10,653 nucleotides of DNA from Negativicutes bacterium. GTDB lineage: Bacteria; Bacillota_C; Negativicutes; Sporomusales_B; JARLHX01. Below are positions 1-5,502 of this stretch, piece after piece. A program made the translations under genes and the position numbers. The notes below the pieces were generated by a model. The model saw nothing but the letters and a program-made list of their open reading frames with translations, had not been told where the DNA came from and did not search any database. Position 1 is the stretch's first letter. Each line of letters starts with the position of its first letter. The stretch spans positions 1-10,653 of the forward strand of contig JARLHX010000151.1 of assembly GCA_031292035.1 (NCBI GenBank). The letters are read 5' to 3'.

Positions 1-50
1 CGCCTTGACAAAGTCATAGCATTCGCAATGACATTCACATCAAATAAGGA
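1..50. other. Left-edge intergenic segment
   Basis: Short stretch downstream of the TetR-family gene. It contains only a small 5-bp inverted repeat (GTCAT 13-17 with ATGAC 28-32). No T-run follows it on the minus strand, so it is not a convincing terminator. On the minus strand it reads GTCATTGCGAATGC, which faintly resembles dispersed GTCATTGCGA-type repeats of many bacterial genomes, but too little is present to decide. Confidence 0.3.
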
Positions 51-668
51 TTAAGCATGCATAGCGGGCGGATTAATTCCGGCGGCCCAATAGGGTCCGT
101 AGGCGGTTAGCAGTAAGGTCTGGTAAGAAAACTCGTCGGGCGGGATGGGCATATCATTTTCCAGCCACCAGGTTATCAATCCAATAATCGAGCCGGCGGC
201 GTATTGGGCGACTATCTCCAACGGGATTCGTCCCTGGTTTGGCTGCGAAGCAACCAGCCGAAATCGCTGGATAGTCAGATCGGCTAAATACTTGCGTAAG
301 CGGTTGACCAGAAAAGGGATGCCGTTTTCACCCAGGATGATCCGGTAAAATTTGGCGTTGGCGGCGATGTAGCGATACACCAGGGTCATGCTCTCGGGCG
401 GGACATCCAGGCGGAAGCTTTCACCAGTAAGCGGGGCAATTTTCGAGGTCAGGTCGATAAAAATCGCGTCTGCACTCTGTTCCAGCAGGTCCTGCTTATC
501 GCGGAAGTGCAAGTAAAAGGTGACCCGGTTTACGTTGGCCCGGTCGGCAATGTCCTGGATGGTGATCTCGGAATAGTCTTTTTCCTGGATGAGCGCAATC
601 AGCGCTTCGCCGAGCAGCTTGCGGGTACGCAAGATACGGCGGTCGTTTTTGGGGGCGGGCAGAGTCAT
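51..668 (-). CDS. TetR/AcrR-family transcriptional regulator
   Basis: A 205-residue one-component regulator, the normal length for TetR proteins. The N-terminal DNA-binding domain covers about residues 10-62; its helix-turn-helix reads ITIQDIADRANVNRVTFYLHF, the classic TetR signature with an aromatic FYLHF end and then KQDLL. The rest (about 65-205) is a helical ligand/dimerisation domain; the segment FYRIILGENG near residues 107-116 resembles TetR_C-type effector domains seen beside AcrR-like N-termini. The ATG at 668 is preceded by a modest ribosome site, AGGTG. A good extended -10 (TGT then TATAAT) lies on this strand at 742-734. The gene diverges from the hydrolase at 832, and a palindrome sits between the two start sites, so autorepression plus control of the hydrolase is the likely arrangement. 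The ligand cannot be inferred. The family call is secure; the targets are inference. Confidence 0.93.
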   Translation of the reverse strand: MTLPAPKNDRRILRTRKLLGEALIALIQEKDYSEITIQDIADRANVNRVTFYLHFRDKQDLLEQSADAIFIDLTSKIAPLTGESFRLDVPPESMTLVYRYIAANAKFYRIILGENGIPFLVNRLRKYLADLTIQRFRLVASQPNQGRIPLEIVAQYAAGSIIGLITWWLENDMPIPPDEFSYQTLLLTAYGPYWAAGINPPAMHA

Positions 669-712
669 TGTTTACACCTGTAGTATATGCGACATAGTGA
701 AGATTTTCGTGG

Positions 713-741
713 TTGTATTAGACTACAATATGTATTATAAC
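713..741 (+). promoter_or_regulatory. Predicted promoter of the alpha/beta hydrolase gene
   Basis: A -35 of TTGTAT (713-718; only the first three bases match consensus) and a -10 of TATAAC (736-741; five of six) are separated by exactly 17 nt. Transcription would start near 748, giving a leader of about 80 nt that contains the hairpin at 767-800. The -10 is the central spacer of the palindrome at 730-747. Confidence 0.5.
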
Positions 742-747
742 ATACAT
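730..747. promoter_or_regulatory. Candidate TetR operator: ATGTAT-N6-ATACAT
   Basis: A perfect 6-bp inverted repeat, ATGTAT (730-735) and ATACAT (742-747), with the 6-bp spacer TATAAC. The spacer is the rightward -10 box, and the leftward -10 overlaps the same bases. A TetR dimer bound here would block both divergent promoters. TetR proteins usually bind such palindromes between divergent genes; assignment to this TetR rests on position. Confidence 0.55.
734..742 (-). promoter_or_regulatory. Predicted extended -10 promoter of the TetR gene
   Basis: Read on the minus strand, TGT is followed directly by a perfect TATAAT (hexamer 739-734). No good -35 is seen 16-18 nt upstream, so this would be an extended -10 promoter. 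Start near 727, leader of about 58 nt. It overlaps the oppositely oriented -10 of the hydrolase promoter. Confidence 0.45.
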
Positions 748-766
748 GGTGTAAAGCATCCCTCTC

Positions 767-800
767 CATCACCCCATTTTCAGGAGAAAACGGGGTGATG
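767..800 (+). other. Leader hairpin upstream of the hydrolase
   Basis: CATCACCCC (767-775) pairs perfectly with GGGGTGATG (792-800). One A/C mismatch follows, then TTTT pairs with AAAA (777-780/787-790), leaving a 6-nt loop CAGGAG. No U-run follows in either direction, so it is not a standard terminator. It lies between the predicted transcript start and the ribosome site at 820-826, so it is probably a 5' stabilising or regulatory structure. The loop contains a decoy Shine-Dalgarno-like AGGAG. Confidence 0.6.
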
Positions 801-831
801 CACTGGCGAAAACGATTGCAGGAGGACTGTG

Positions 832-2166
832 ATGAAACTCGATTTTGGCAAACGCAACATGGATGTGGCAACTTTTCCATTCAGGTTTATGCGCATTCTG
901 GCGCTGGCCGGAACGGGAGGCTGCGAGATCAATGAATGCTTCCTGACCCTCGAAAAGACTCAAAAGAACAACGAGCAGAGTTGGATAAAGGAATGGGCGG
1001 CCCTGGCGGAAAAATTAGAGCAGGCGGCAGAGAGATCGATGAAAATAGGGCAGACGCTGAGCGCCCGTCAGGAATATTTACGAGCCAGCGCTTATTATCA
1101 GGTGGCCATGTTTTCGTTATCCCCGGCGGATGAACGGCTTTTTAGCTATCTTGCCAAAAGCCGCCTGCTCTTTCATAAGGCGGCGAGCTTATTTTCTCCC
1201 CAAATCGAGGTAGTCGATATTCCGTTTGGCGATGCCCGTTTGCCGGCATATTTCATCTCCGGCGGCGAGGCAAAAGGACCCACGCTGCTGGTCATCAACG
1301 GCGGCGACTCTACCAATGAAGAGATGGTCCATTTTATTGGATTTGCGGCGGCACAAGGGGGCTGGAATTGTTTGGTGTTCGAAGGTCCAGGGCAGTGGAG
1401 CGCGCTGCAATTGAACCCCGGATTGGTGATGCGGGTTGATTACGAAAAGCCGGTAAAAGCGGTCATGGATTATCTTTGGCAGCGAGCTGACGTAGATCCA
1501 GACAAAATCGCCTTATATGGGCTTTCGTTATCAACGCTGTTGGCTGTACGCGCGGCTGCATATGAACCTAGAATCAAGGCCTGTATCCTGAACGGCGGCC
1601 CAATCGTGGACGTTAATGAAGCATGGGAAGCGGTTCGGCCACCCTTTGTTAAAAAGACCATACCGGGCGTGTGGGATTTCTTATTTGGCATCGTCATGAA
1701 ATTGAACCCACAGTTTGCCGGGCTGGTTAATCATTTCATGTGGTCGTTTGGCGTTTCTAGTTTGCGAGGGGTGCTGGACGCATTTGTGCCTTTTAACATC
1801 AAGGGACTGGCGCCGATGATCCATTGTCCCACCCTGATATTGGAAGGAGAAGCGGAATATGCGCAAACTGATAAAAAAACGACCTTGAGCGCGGTTCGTT
1901 TCATCAGCGAGATGACCTGTCCCACCACCATTCACGAATTTGGAATTGATAAAGACGGCTGGGCGGCCAGTCACTGCCAGATTGGGGGTGTAAACGCAGC
2001 CAGTGCTGTGATATTGGATTGGCTGGATAAAACGCTTATAAAAAGGGATCAAGCCATGGGCAAGGTACGGCATGACTGGAGTATGGTAAAAAAGTATCAT
2101 GGTTGTAAAGAATTAGAGGGGCTATTGGAAAGTATGCCGGATAATATCGTCAGCAGCATTGCATAG
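832..2166 (+). CDS. Alpha/beta-hydrolase (FrsA/dihydroxypseudooxynicotine-hydrolase-like)
   Basis: A cytosolic serine hydrolase of 444 residues. A helical N-terminal region (about 1-120) precedes an alpha/beta-hydrolase core, the layout of the large hydrolases related to FrsA and 2,6-dihydroxypseudooxynicotine hydrolase. LLVINGGDSTNEEM (about 152-165) and VFEGPGQ (about 182-188) are the family's oxyanion-side strands. The nucleophile elbow is GLSLS with Ser232; the fifth position is Ser rather than the usual Gly. SHCQIGG supplies the likely catalytic His381. The usual acid-bearing turn reads LILEGEAEYA, with Glu instead of Asp, so the acid is unclear. No signal peptide is visible. GTG at 829 is in frame, but AGGAGGA at 820-826 is better spaced for ATG 832. 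It diverges from the TetR gene and is likely repressed by it. C-C, ester or amide bonds are all possible targets; the substrate is unknown. Confidence 0.85.
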   Translation: MKLDFGKRNMDVATFPFRFMRILALAGTGGCEINECFLTLEKTQKNNEQSWIKEWAALAEKLEQAAERSMKIGQTLSARQEYLRASAYYQVAMFSLSPADERLFSYLAKSRLLFHKAASLFSPQIEVVDIPFGDARLPAYFISGGEAKGPTLLVINGGDSTNEEMVHFIGFAAAQGGWNCLVFEGPGQWSALQLNPGLVMRVDYEKPVKAVMDYLWQRADVDPDKIALYGLSLSTLLAVRAAAYEPRIKACILNGGPIVDVNEAWEAVRPPFVKKTIPGVWDFLFGIVMKLNPQFAGLVNHFMWSFGVSSLRGVLDAFVPFNIKGLAPMIHCPTLILEGEAEYAQTDKKTTLSAVRFISEMTCPTTIHEFGIDKDGWAASHCQIGGVNAASAVILDWLDKTLIKRDQAMGKVRHDWSMVKKYHGCKELEGLLESMPDNIVSSIA

Positions 2167-2174
2167 ATTTGCCT

Positions 2175-2234
2175 GGAGCGGGACGGGAAATCCGAACAAC
2201 GGGGCCTATAAAGGCGGCCATGAGCACCCGCTCC
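2175..2234. repeat. Inverted repeat downstream of the hydrolase
   Basis: GGAGCGGG (2175-2182) is perfectly complementary to CCCGCTCC (2227-2234), enclosing 44 nt that hold a smaller stem (GCCT 2204-2207 with AGGC 2212-2215). It follows the hydrolase stop by about 8 nt and could protect or end the transcript, but there is no T-run. The rest of the 2167-2391 gap holds only the deaminase promoter candidate. Confidence 0.35.
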
Positions 2235-2326
2235 CAGCCGGATGGTGGGTTGAGGGCAGGAGCATCCTATAACAGGGTGATTTTTATGGAATAGGTATTT
2301 CTCAAGCCCCAACCTACCCTTTGCAC

Positions 2327-2355
2327 TTGCCTGGGCAGTTGCTCTGTGGTATAGA
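2327..2355 (+). promoter_or_regulatory. Predicted promoter of the deaminase gene
   Basis: TTGCCT (2327-2332) is followed after 17 nt by TATAGA (2350-2355), which is preceded by TGG, an extended -10 element. Both hexamers match consensus at four of six positions. The start codon is about 30 nt downstream of the expected transcript start. Confidence 0.4.
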
Positions 2356-2391
2356 TTGCTATGTGGTAAAAATTGATCCGCAGAGGTAATC

Positions 2392-2856
2392 ATGAGAGAT
2401 TACGATCTGGATTTTTTGCGCATGGCCATCGAGACGGCCCGCAAGGCCAGGGAACACGGCAACCATCCCTTCGGGGCGGTGCTGGTCGATGCTGAGGGCC
2501 AATTTTTAATGGAAGCGGAGAACACCGTCAACAGCGAGGGGGACTGCACCGGGCACGCCGAAACCAACCTGATTCGCAAAGCATACTCCCAGCTCAGCCC
2601 GAAGACGCTGGCCGGCAGCACATTGTATACCAGCACGGAGCCGTGCGCCATGTGCTCGGGCGCCATCTTTTGGGGCGGCGTCAACCGGGTGGTGTACGCC
2701 CTGAGCGAAATAAGCCTGTTCGATCTAACGACCGGCCCAAATTACTTGAAAATGCCCTGCCGTGAAGTTTTTTTCAGGAGCGGGCGCTCGATCGAGGTGC
2801 TGGGCCCCTTGCTGGTAGAAGAGGCCCGTAAAGTACACGAAGGGTTTTGGAAATAA
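2392..2856 (+). CDS. Nucleoside/nucleobase deaminase (cytidine/dCMP-deaminase fold)
   Basis: A 154-residue zinc hydrolase of the deaminase superfamily that includes guanine deaminase (GuaD) and tRNA adenosine deaminase (TadA). The zinc site is complete: GHAE with His55 as ligand and Glu57 as proton shuttle, and PCAMC with Cys85 and Cys88. HPFGAVLVD (25-33) is the first conserved strand. The length fits a stand-alone purine-type deaminase. The C-terminal segment SIEVLGPLLVEEARKVHEGFW is not typical TadA, so a free base or nucleoside is a likelier substrate than tRNA, with guanine or another purine the best guess. AGAGG at 2382-2386 is well spaced for ATG 2392. It appears monocistronic, with its own promoter, and ends 9 nt from the stop of the convergent glycosyltransferase. 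The fold is secure; the substrate is uncertain. Confidence 0.9.
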   Translation: MRDYDLDFLRMAIETARKAREHGNHPFGAVLVDAEGQFLMEAENTVNSEGDCTGHAETNLIRKAYSQLSPKTLAGSTLYTSTEPCAMCSGAIFWGGVNRVVYALSEISLFDLTTGPNYLKMPCREVFFRSGRSIEVLGPLLVEEARKVHEGFWK

Positions 2857-2865
2857 GACCGGCGC

Positions 2866-4401
2866 TTATCTGGCGGCTGGAGTGTAAACCGAGAGGGCCA
2901 ACCAACCGAACTGCCGGGTATAGGGCTGGCCGAATTGACCTGCCAGTATGGATTGCGAGAACGGGTAGCTGAGCGTGTCGCGCAGCGCCTGAGCGTCGGG
3001 CCTGTATACCAGGAAAACCTTAGGGGCGGATAAAATGCTACCCTGGAGTTGTGCTTGCAAGGTGCCCTGGATTTGCGACGAATGAGCCTGTGAAGCCGGA
3101 TCAACCGGCAGCAGCAGCATGGCGCTGGCGGGGATGTGCGGGGTGTAGTAAGTGAAAGCCGGCTGCGAATAGCCCGGGAACAGCACCAGGCGATCGCCCG
3201 GCTGCCAACCGGCGGCGACTTGCTGGCACAGACTGCGCCAGTCTTCCTGGGGACTCCAGGCGGTATGGCTCAGCCAGTTGGTGGTTAAGCCCAGGCAGAC
3301 CAGCCCCAGCGCCAGAAGATTGATCAGGCGGCGCTGATGGTTCTGTTCAGCGGGCGCGGCCAGCTGTAAAGCGGCAAACCCCAGAAACGGCACCAACCCG
3401 GGCAGAGCAGTGCGCTCGCTGAGAATATCCACAAAAAAAAGAGAATAGCCGATCAAACCAGCCCAGTAAACCAGGGCGGCTAACAAGTAGGGCATACTCT
3501 GGCTTTTTCCAAAGCGCTCCCGTCCATTGCCAAGGATCAGGCCGGTGGCGACGACCAGCAGACCGATGAACATCACGATACTGAGGGGATGGCTGGGGAT
3601 AATCGTGTCGCCCGGTAGGAGCGATGGTAAGGGAGAGAGCAGCGAAAAATAGCCCGCCAGATAAGCGGCGGAAAAAACGACCAGGCCCAGGCTGAGCGGG
3701 CCTTCCCCCCAATCGGCGGAGGTGCGCGCCCGCACCTCGGGTGGGATGAAGAAAAAGTAAATCAGAAGAAAACACAGCACCGGCAAGATAAACAAGGCCA
3801 GGTATCTCAAACGCCGGGTAGCCGAAAAGCAGGCCAGATAGATCGCCAGGGCAGGGATTAAAAAGACGCCGATTAAATGGGTGCTCAGCGCGGCGGTCAG
3901 GCTGAGCGACAGGCCGGCTCCGGCCAGTTTCGACCCGGGCGATCGAACAAGCTTATTGGCACAATAGAAAGCCAGGGCAGTCAACAAGGCCAGCAGGGCG
4001 TAATCCCGAATTTCTTGAGAAGCGCTCAGCAGGATGGGTGAGACGATGGCCATGGTGCCAGCCAACAGGGCGGCCAGCCGGCTGCGCCCCTGCAAATCTT
4101 TCACGATGATCCCGACCGTAGCCACCCCAAACAAAACTGAAGGAATGTGCAAAAAAGCTTCGCTCATTCCAAAAGTGCTCCACAGCCGCAGAAATGCCAG
4201 GTAAAGCGGCGGGTGGTCGTACGAGCGGACAGCCTGGAGAAAATTGGGGGACAGGATGACCTGCAGGGTGCTGGCCTCATCCAGCCAGATGCTTTTTCCC
4301 AGTCCAAGCAGGCGGAAAACAGCCGCCAGGAACAGCAGGGCCCAGAACAGCAGGCGAGAGTGGAGTGGATCGTTTTTTGTGATCAGGTGGAATGAGCTCA
4401 T
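2866..4401 (-). CDS. GT39/ArnT-like polytopic membrane glycosyltransferase (GT-C fold)
   Basis: A 511-residue integral membrane protein with repeated hydrophobic helices from about residue 15 to 390, followed by a roughly 115-residue soluble C-terminal domain. The first extracytoplasmic loop has WLDEA (Asp41-Glu42), the metal/substrate acidic motif of GT-C enzymes, and then YDHPPLYLAF (61-70), the typical (D)HPPLY motif of the PMT/ArnT/GT83 group. SQEIRDYALL (128-137) is the usual second loop. Such enzymes move sugars from polyprenyl-phosphate donors to proteins or lipids on the outer face of the membrane; donor and acceptor here are unknown. The ATG at 4401 lacks a clear Shine-Dalgarno, but no better in-frame start was identified. 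A perfect TATAAT lies about 57 nt upstream on this strand. Its neighbours do not suggest a specific pathway. The superfamily is secure; the exact CAZy family is less so. Confidence 0.88.
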   Translation of the reverse strand: MSSFHLITKNDPLHSRLLFWALLFLAAVFRLLGLGKSIWLDEASTLQVILSPNFLQAVRSYDHPPLYLAFLRLWSTFGMSEAFLHIPSVLFGVATVGIIVKDLQGRSRLAALLAGTMAIVSPILLSASQEIRDYALLALLTALAFYCANKLVRSPGSKLAGAGLSLSLTAALSTHLIGVFLIPALAIYLACFSATRRLRYLALFILPVLCFLLIYFFFIPPEVRARTSADWGEGPLSLGLVVFSAAYLAGYFSLLSPLPSLLPGDTIIPSHPLSIVMFIGLLVVATGLILGNGRERFGKSQSMPYLLAALVYWAGLIGYSLFFVDILSERTALPGLVPFLGFAALQLAAPAEQNHQRRLINLLALGLVCLGLTTNWLSHTAWSPQEDWRSLCQQVAAGWQPGDRLVLFPGYSQPAFTYYTPHIPASAMLLLPVDPASQAHSSQIQGTLQAQLQGSILSAPKVFLVYRPDAQALRDTLSYPFSQSILAGQFGQPYTRQFGWLALSVYTPAAR

Positions 4402-4457
4402 TGAGGATTTGTTGTAGGAAGCTGTACCTGCCCAAAGGCCAATAAAAAGATAAGGTA

Positions 4458-4463
4458 ATTATA
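4458..4463 (-). promoter_or_regulatory. Predicted -10 box of the glycosyltransferase gene
   Basis: A perfect TATAAT on the minus strand (ATTATA on plus) in an AT-rich patch, placing the transcript start near 4451 with a leader of about 50 nt. No good -35 is found at 16-18 nt, so the call is moderate. Confidence 0.4.
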
Positions 4464-4483
4464 TACAATCCTGAAAACAGGGG

Positions 4484-4505
4484 GGCTGGCCTGGAATGGC
4501 CAGCC
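4484..4505. repeat. 8-bp-stem hairpin beside the inserted element
   Basis: GGCTGGCC (4484-4491) pairs perfectly with GGCCAGCC (4498-4505) around the loop TGGAAT. No T-run follows on either strand. The right arm runs into the left copy of the 8-bp duplication at 4503-4510, so the element at 4511 inserted at the foot of this hairpin. Confidence 0.55.
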
Positions 4506-4675
4506 GGAAAGGGTGCATTTCAGTTTAGTGGCATACTCACCCCACCCCCGGCCCCGCCCCTAAAAGGGCGGGGAGCAAGAGGATACCAGGGAGATTTTGA
4601 TTTTCTCCACCTTCTTTGTGGGAATGAGGCCGAGAATGGGATACTGCCACAATTTTGAAATGCACTCGCCGGAAA
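4503..4675. mobile_element. MITE-like element (157 bp, 4511-4667) with 8-bp target-site duplication
   Basis: GCCGGAAA occurs at 4503-4510 and again at 4668-4675, directly flanking a 157-bp segment with inverted ends. The terminal 23 bases (4511-4533 against the complement of 4645-4667) match at 18 positions. They include an uninterrupted GTGCATTTCA and a second block GTGGCA at identical spacing in both arms. The interior has no open reading frame long enough for a transposase, so this is a non-autonomous element moved in trans. An 8-bp duplication is usual for the IS256, IS1595 and IS66 families; the parent IS cannot be assigned by eye. It lies between the glycosyltransferase promoter and the GntR promoter without breaking either, ending 7 bp before the GntR -35. 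Confidence 0.75.
4552..4573. repeat. GC-rich palindrome inside the MITE-like element
   Basis: CCCCGCCC (4552-4559) pairs with GGGCGGGG (4566-4573) around the loop CTAAAA. It is preceded by a C-rich run (ACCCCACCCCCGG). Such C-rich run plus GGGCGGGG hairpins recur in many Chloroflexota intergenic regions, from general knowledge. Here it forms the core of the 4511-4667 element. Confidence 0.6.
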
Positions 4676-4682
4676 TGACCAG

Positions 4683-4711
4683 TTGACTCAGTGAATTAAG
4701 CGTGCTATCAT
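4683..4711 (+). promoter_or_regulatory. Strong sigma70-type promoter of the GntR-MttB-ABC operon
   Basis: TTGACT (4683-4688; five of six) and TATCAT (4706-4711; five of six) are separated by 17 nt, with an extended TGC directly before the -10. This is the best promoter in the window. The predicted start is near 4718, about 42 nt ahead of the GntR start codon. Confidence 0.75.
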
Positions 4712-4734
4712 GAAATCTGAAATATCAGATTTCA
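4711..4734. promoter_or_regulatory. Candidate GntR/FCD operator: perfect 10-bp inverted repeat
   Basis: TGAAATCTGA (4711-4720) and its exact complement TCAGATTTCA (4725-4734) are separated by AATA. The palindrome begins at the last base of the -10 box and covers the predicted transcript start, the ideal position for a repressor. The gene directly downstream encodes a GntR/FCD regulator, so autoregulation with effector-relieved repression of the whole operon is the simplest reading. As RNA it would be too close to the 5' end to act as a conventional terminator. Confidence 0.7.
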
Positions 4735-4759
4735 GTTCGGCGAGCTTATCTAAACCGAT

Positions 4760-5467
4760 ATGATCGAGACCCCTTCTTTTCCACAAATCCATTATCCCAA
4801 GATCAGTGAGGTCAGTTACGATCTGATCAAGGAAAAAATTACCAGCAAGGAATTTGCCCCTGGCACACGCCTGAACCTGGATGCGATTGAAAAGCAGCTG
4901 GGCATCAGCCGGACGCCCCTCAAGCAAGCTTTGGATCGCCTGGCGCTGGAGGGCCTGGTCGAGATTTTGCCTCGTTCCGGTACTTTTGTATCCAATCCTT
5001 CCCCCGAAGAAATCTCCGAATCGTTTGAGGTGCGCTGTGCGCTTGAAATCTACGCGGTCGGGCTGGCGGCGCAGTGGATCCGTGCTGAGGAATTGGAAAA
5101 CCTTAAGGGTCTGCTCAAGCAATTGCAGGAGCTGTTCGCGGAGCAAGCTTTGAATGACTTCTACCCGCGCTATGTCGAGACCGATCACCTGTTTCACCAC
5201 CAGATTATCGTCATTTCCAGGAACAAACGGCTGCTGCAAGCGTTTGAACATGAAAACGTGCACGCCCAAATGGCGCGCATCCGCTATCGACATCCAGAAG
5301 GCGAGTTGGAGTTAGTGCAAGAGGAACATGAACGAATCCTGGCAGCGCTGGCGGCGCATGACACAGGTGCAGCCCGCCTAGCAATGGAAGCCCATCTACA
5401 AAGGGCGCGCCGCAGCCTCATGAAAGACATCAATAAAGACCTGGGCGAATTGAAAAAGACCGGCTGA
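4760..5467 (+). CDS. GntR-family (FadR/FCD subfamily) transcriptional regulator
   Basis: A 235-residue metabolite-responsive repressor. The N-terminal winged helix covers about residues 15-78; ISRTPLKQALDRLALEGLVE is the GntR recognition region and GTFVSNPS the wing. The C-terminal FCD effector domain (about 85-225) has the metal-site set in order: Asp142 and His146 in TDHLFHHQI, His190 in EEHERIL and His212 in AHLQRAR. FCD domains bind small carboxylates, often through this metal. ATG 4760 has no good Shine-Dalgarno, but an in-frame stop lies just upstream at 4751, fixing this as the earliest ATG. A perfect palindrome overlaps its promoter, and the methyltransferase gene starts 35 nt after its stop. 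It probably senses the substrate or product of the downstream pathway and represses the operon. The family is secure; the effector is unknown. Confidence 0.93.
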   Translation: MIETPSFPQIHYPKISEVSYDLIKEKITSKEFAPGTRLNLDAIEKQLGISRTPLKQALDRLALEGLVEILPRSGTFVSNPSPEEISESFEVRCALEIYAVGLAAQWIRAEELENLKGLLKQLQELFAEQALNDFYPRYVETDHLFHHQIIVISRNKRLLQAFEHENVHAQMARIRYRHPEGELELVQEEHERILAALAAHDTGAARLAMEAHLQRARRSLMKDINKDLGELKKTG

Positions 5468-5502
5468 GCCATTTGATTCCCTGAATCTAAGGAGAATGCA
5501 TT

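Larger units (their letters stand above)
671..755. repeat. Separated 8-bp inverted repeat flanking the divergent promoters
   Basis: TTTACACC at 671-678 is exactly complementary to GGTGTAAA at 748-755, with 69 nt between. One arm abuts the TetR start codon and the other lies at the predicted start site of the hydrolase transcript. They could be secondary operator half-sites, or chance. Confidence 0.3.

Noticed and set aside
1..32. Fragment of a dispersed GTCATTGCGA-type repeat at the left edge
   Set aside because: Only a short partial resemblance is present and it is cut by the window edge, so it cannot be called a repeat from this sequence alone.
1681..2100. 139-codon minus-strand frame within the hydrolase gene
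   Set aside because: It lies fully opposite the hydrolase C-terminal half, which has clear family motifs, and shows no recognisable domain of its own.
2167..2391. Possible riboswitch or small RNA in the 225-nt gap before the deaminase
   Set aside because: I compared it by eye with purine and cobalamin riboswitch cores and saw no conserved core. Only an 8-bp inverted repeat and a promoter candidate are supportable.
4147..4395. Open frame on the plus strand (82 codons) inside the glycosyltransferase gene
   Set aside because: It is antisense to the conserved N-terminal WLDEA and DHPPLY region, has no plausible ribosome site and its translation is low in family-like features. It is a shadow frame.
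4552..4573. Intrinsic terminator for a transcript entering from the right or left
   Set aside because: The GC-rich hairpin has no T-run on either side and lies symmetrically within the MITE-like element, which explains it better.
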